Source: Sphingobium sp. EP60837 (GTDB lineage Bacteria; Pseudomonadota; Alphaproteobacteria; Sphingomonadales; Sphingomonadaceae). Taken from it: 64,000 nt of DNA. The position numbers and the translations under genes were made by a program. This document shows positions 62,184 through 64,000 of the stretch, one piece after another. Position 1 is the stretch's first letter, and each line of letters begins with the position of its first letter. The DNA is taken from the NCBI RefSeq assembly GCF_001658005.1, contig NZ_CP015986.1, positions 1,675,501 through 1,739,500 of the forward strand, written 5' to 3'. The notes beneath the pieces are model-generated. The model was not told where the DNA came from. It made no database searches and saw only the letters and a program-made list of their open reading frames with translations.

Positions 62184-63511
62184 CGCATCTCCACGTGCCC
62201 GAGTGGGGACGAGTAGCAATCGGTCCAGATGGCTTTTCCCTGGCGCAGGCTGAGGCGCTGCTGGCTGCCGCTCGGGCACATCCGATGGGTGGAGAGGATG
62301 GGAGCGCCATCCTGACCGATCATCGTCACCACCTGCGGGCCAAACAGATGGTGGGGGTCATCGCCGCACCAGGTTGCAGCTTAGAAATCTTGCCGAAAGT
62401 CGATCCTGAGGCCGAACTGGGTGATCTCCCGACGGTTCGGTCCCGCCTGATTTCCTTGCTGGACTTGGCGCTGGGGCTGAACTTGGCGGACGGTGCTCAG
62501 GCAGCCTTGGCTCACGGCGCAGAAAACCTGCTCGATATTTTGATCCGCCTTTTCGCGCAGCGGCTTCTAGCCCTGGCTCGCCGAGGCTTGCATCGCGCTT
62601 ATCAAGCCCGCGCTGAAGATCTGCCGACACTCCGCGGAAAGCTCGATATTGTCCGCCAACTGACAGTTCATGTGGGGCGCCCGGATCGGCTCGCCTGCCG
62701 CTTTGATGTGCTGTCTAGCGACACACCGCTGATGCAGGTGATGAAAGCAGCCGTGGTCTTTCTGTCTCGGTTGGCCCGCGCGCACGACACGCGCCGACTG
62801 CTAGAAGAACTGCGCTTCGTTCTGGCAGATGTCGCGGATGTGCCTATTTCCGCACTTCCCTGGGAGAAGGTCAGGATTGATCGCACCAGCCAGCGGTGGG
62901 AAACTGTCTTCGCTTTGGCGAAATTGCTGCTCAGGCGTGATTGGCAGGGAACGACTTACGATCATCGATCACACAACGGCATAACGCTTCTCTTTCCAAT
63001 GAATGACCTGTTCGAAGCAGCGGTCGCTGCCCTGCTACGGCGGGCTTTGTCAGGAAGCGGCATCAGCGTCGTGGAGCAGGGAGGCCTTCGTCATTGCTTG
63101 GGCGAATGGACAAAAGATGAGGATTGTGAGGGACGCGTTTTCCAAACGCGACCTGATATTCTGCTCCGTCGTGGAGGCAAGGATCTCGCCATCATCGATA
63201 CCAAATGGAAAAGTCTCACCCGGGATGCCTCAGTTGGAAAGAGGGGGGTGGCCCAGGGCGATGTGTACCAGATGATGGCTTATTCCCGGCTCTATCGGTG
63301 CGATCGGCTGATGCTGCTCTATCCGGCGATGGCGGGGAGCGGAACGGCCCTCAGCCACCGCTTCGGTATAGCCGGAGGGCGAGAAATGCTCGCTTTGGGG
63401 CTAGTTGATTTGACGGCGCAGATGAACCTCGTCCAAAACGAATTGAAAAAAATGATTTTCGACCTTCTGCCTCGTGAACTCGAGAGTGATCTGAAGTTGG
63501 CTACAGCATGA
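62180..63511 (+). CDS. mcrC: McrC-type nuclease subunit
   Basis: Nuclease partner of McrB, 443 aa. The N-terminal part (about 1-280) belongs to the McrC family: IAAPGCSLEILPKV near residues 60-73, then DLPTLRGKLD near 150-159. The PD-(D/E)xK nuclease core is near the C-terminus: TRPDILLRR (D near 327), IIDTKWKSL (D and K), and the following QGDVYQMMAYSRLY. The start overlaps mcrB by four bases (ATGA), so the two subunits are co-translated. The pair should cut DNA with modified bases, the specificity being set by the McrB EVE-like or N-terminal domains. Confidence 0.92.
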   Translation: MTHLHVPEWGRVAIGPDGFSLAQAEALLAAARAHPMGGEDGSAILTDHRHHLRAKQMVGVIAAPGCSLEILPKVDPEAELGDLPTVRSRLISLLDLALGLNLADGAQAALAHGAENLLDILIRLFAQRLLALARRGLHRAYQARAEDLPTLRGKLDIVRQLTVHVGRPDRLACRFDVLSSDTPLMQVMKAAVVFLSRLARAHDTRRLLEELRFVLADVADVPISALPWEKVRIDRTSQRWETVFALAKLLLRRDWQGTTYDHRSHNGITLLFPMNDLFEAAVAALLRRALSGSGISVVEQGGLRHCLGEWTKDEDCEGRVFQTRPDILLRRGGKDLAIIDTKWKSLTRDASVGKRGVAQGDVYQMMAYSRLYRCDRLMLLYPAMAGSGTALSHRFGIAGGREMLALGLVDLTAQMNLVQNELKKMIFDLLPRELESDLKLATA

Positions 63512-64000
63512 TCGGTCTACGTCCGGTGCATTGCAACGTCCCTGCGCCGATCTGATCAGCCCCTCCTCGGCGGTAGGGCCTAGCGCTCTTGCATCGTACT
63601 GCGCAGTGGAAAGGCTGTCCGGCGGGACAAGAACTAAAATTTGCCGATGCGTAAGTAAATCAACTTTTCGGCACTAGCTGTCTGTGCAACAGATCCGATG
63701 TTGGTTTTGTTGGCAGTCGACAAGGGGGCATTCTGATTGATAGCTGCATCTCGTCAAAGCACCCGCTGGTTTGCGCCATTCACCCAAGCGCACGGAATTC
63801 GAGGCGAATGATGGTGCGACCATTTTTGTCGCTTGATCGTGCCAAGCTGTAGCGCATGTCAAGAATCCATCAATTCAGCGCCAGCTGCCGTCAACCATGG
63901 CGACGCGTAATCTCGCTCAGATCTTCGTGATCGCTGGCTGTTCGGTAGCGCCACGGAGTTTTTGGCGCTTACAACCTAGCGGCCGCCCATCGGTGGAATC
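63512..64000. other. 489-base stretch without a recognisable gene
   Basis: No convincing coding frame, RNA or repeat is found. Frames on both strands lack a start site and family resemblance. No copy of the tRNA-Ser 3' end is present, so the island is not closed here. Confidence 0.5.

Noticed and set aside
63674..63862. 62-codon minus-strand frame near the window end
   Set aside because: No start signal, no domain and unusual Cys/Ser composition.
63512..64000. Search for attR (copy of the tRNA-Ser 3' end) at the window end
   Set aside because: No matching sequence found on either strand; the island must continue beyond the window.

Overview
The window is GC-rich DNA from an alphaproteobacterium, most likely a member of the Sphingomonadaceae (Sphingobium/Sphingomonas/Novosphingobium type). 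The evidence is the carotenoid genes crtY-crtI-crtB plus a separate crtZ, a TorF-type porin, a cta-type cytochrome c oxidase operon followed by SURF1 and thrC, and the order rlmH-rsfS-nadD. Genus is inferred from gene content and order only; no rRNA gene is present.

Layout 1-44,955 (core chromosome). A divergent Co/Ni efflux pair (dmeF/dmeR) is followed by a carotenoid operon with an embedded LOG-family gene. Next is glnK-amtB behind a textbook sigma-54 promoter, then DUF924, tldD, a CHCC zinc-finger protein, tRNA-Val, a winged-helix regulator and a D-amino-acid aminotransferase. A DNA-repair pair follows: UdgX (with its KRRIH motif) and its linked radical SAM protein, with a hemerythrin and a small membrane protein between them. 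Then come a class II aldolase, rpsU, FKBP and an AI-2E transporter; the overlapping pyrE-pdxJ-acpS-lepB cluster; the terminal oxidase operon ctaC-ctaD-ctaB-orf43-ctaG-ctaE; SURF1, thrC and an rRNA-type methyltransferase; an EnvC-like factor; rlmH-rsfS-nadD-crtZ; a porin; metC-sseA; queF; a DUF559 gene beside REP-like palindromes; an M1 aminopeptidase; an OPT transporter; an SGNH hydrolase and hspQ.

Layout 44,956-64,000 (integrated mobile island). tRNA-Ser(CGA) marks the junction. Directly downstream lie repeats and a P4-type tyrosine integrase. The cargo is of two kinds. The first is a tightly overlapping four-gene restriction-modification-like operon: a DUF6471 protein; a short methylase-like protein with the SAM motif but no NPPY; a longer Eco57I-like methylase with NPPY but a degenerate SAM motif; and a GIY-YIG nuclease fused to an SF2 helicase. 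Its first gene may be expressed from a leaderless mRNA, as known for controller proteins. The second is a type IV McrBC system whose McrB carries an EVE/PUA-like module inside the AAA+ domain. Between them are an AlpA-like regulator, a 499-aa orphan protein of lower GC, and a mobilisation module: a broken and an intact ParA-like ATPase, a membrane protein, a candidate oriT, MobC and a relaxase. No type IV secretion genes are visible, so the element looks like an integrative mobilisable element that uses a helper and carries defence cargo. Its right end (attR) is not in the window.

The most interesting candidate for an under-described system is 46,726-51,727. The two methylase-like subunits have complementary defects and may form one heterodimeric enzyme serving a GIY-YIG/helicase effector.
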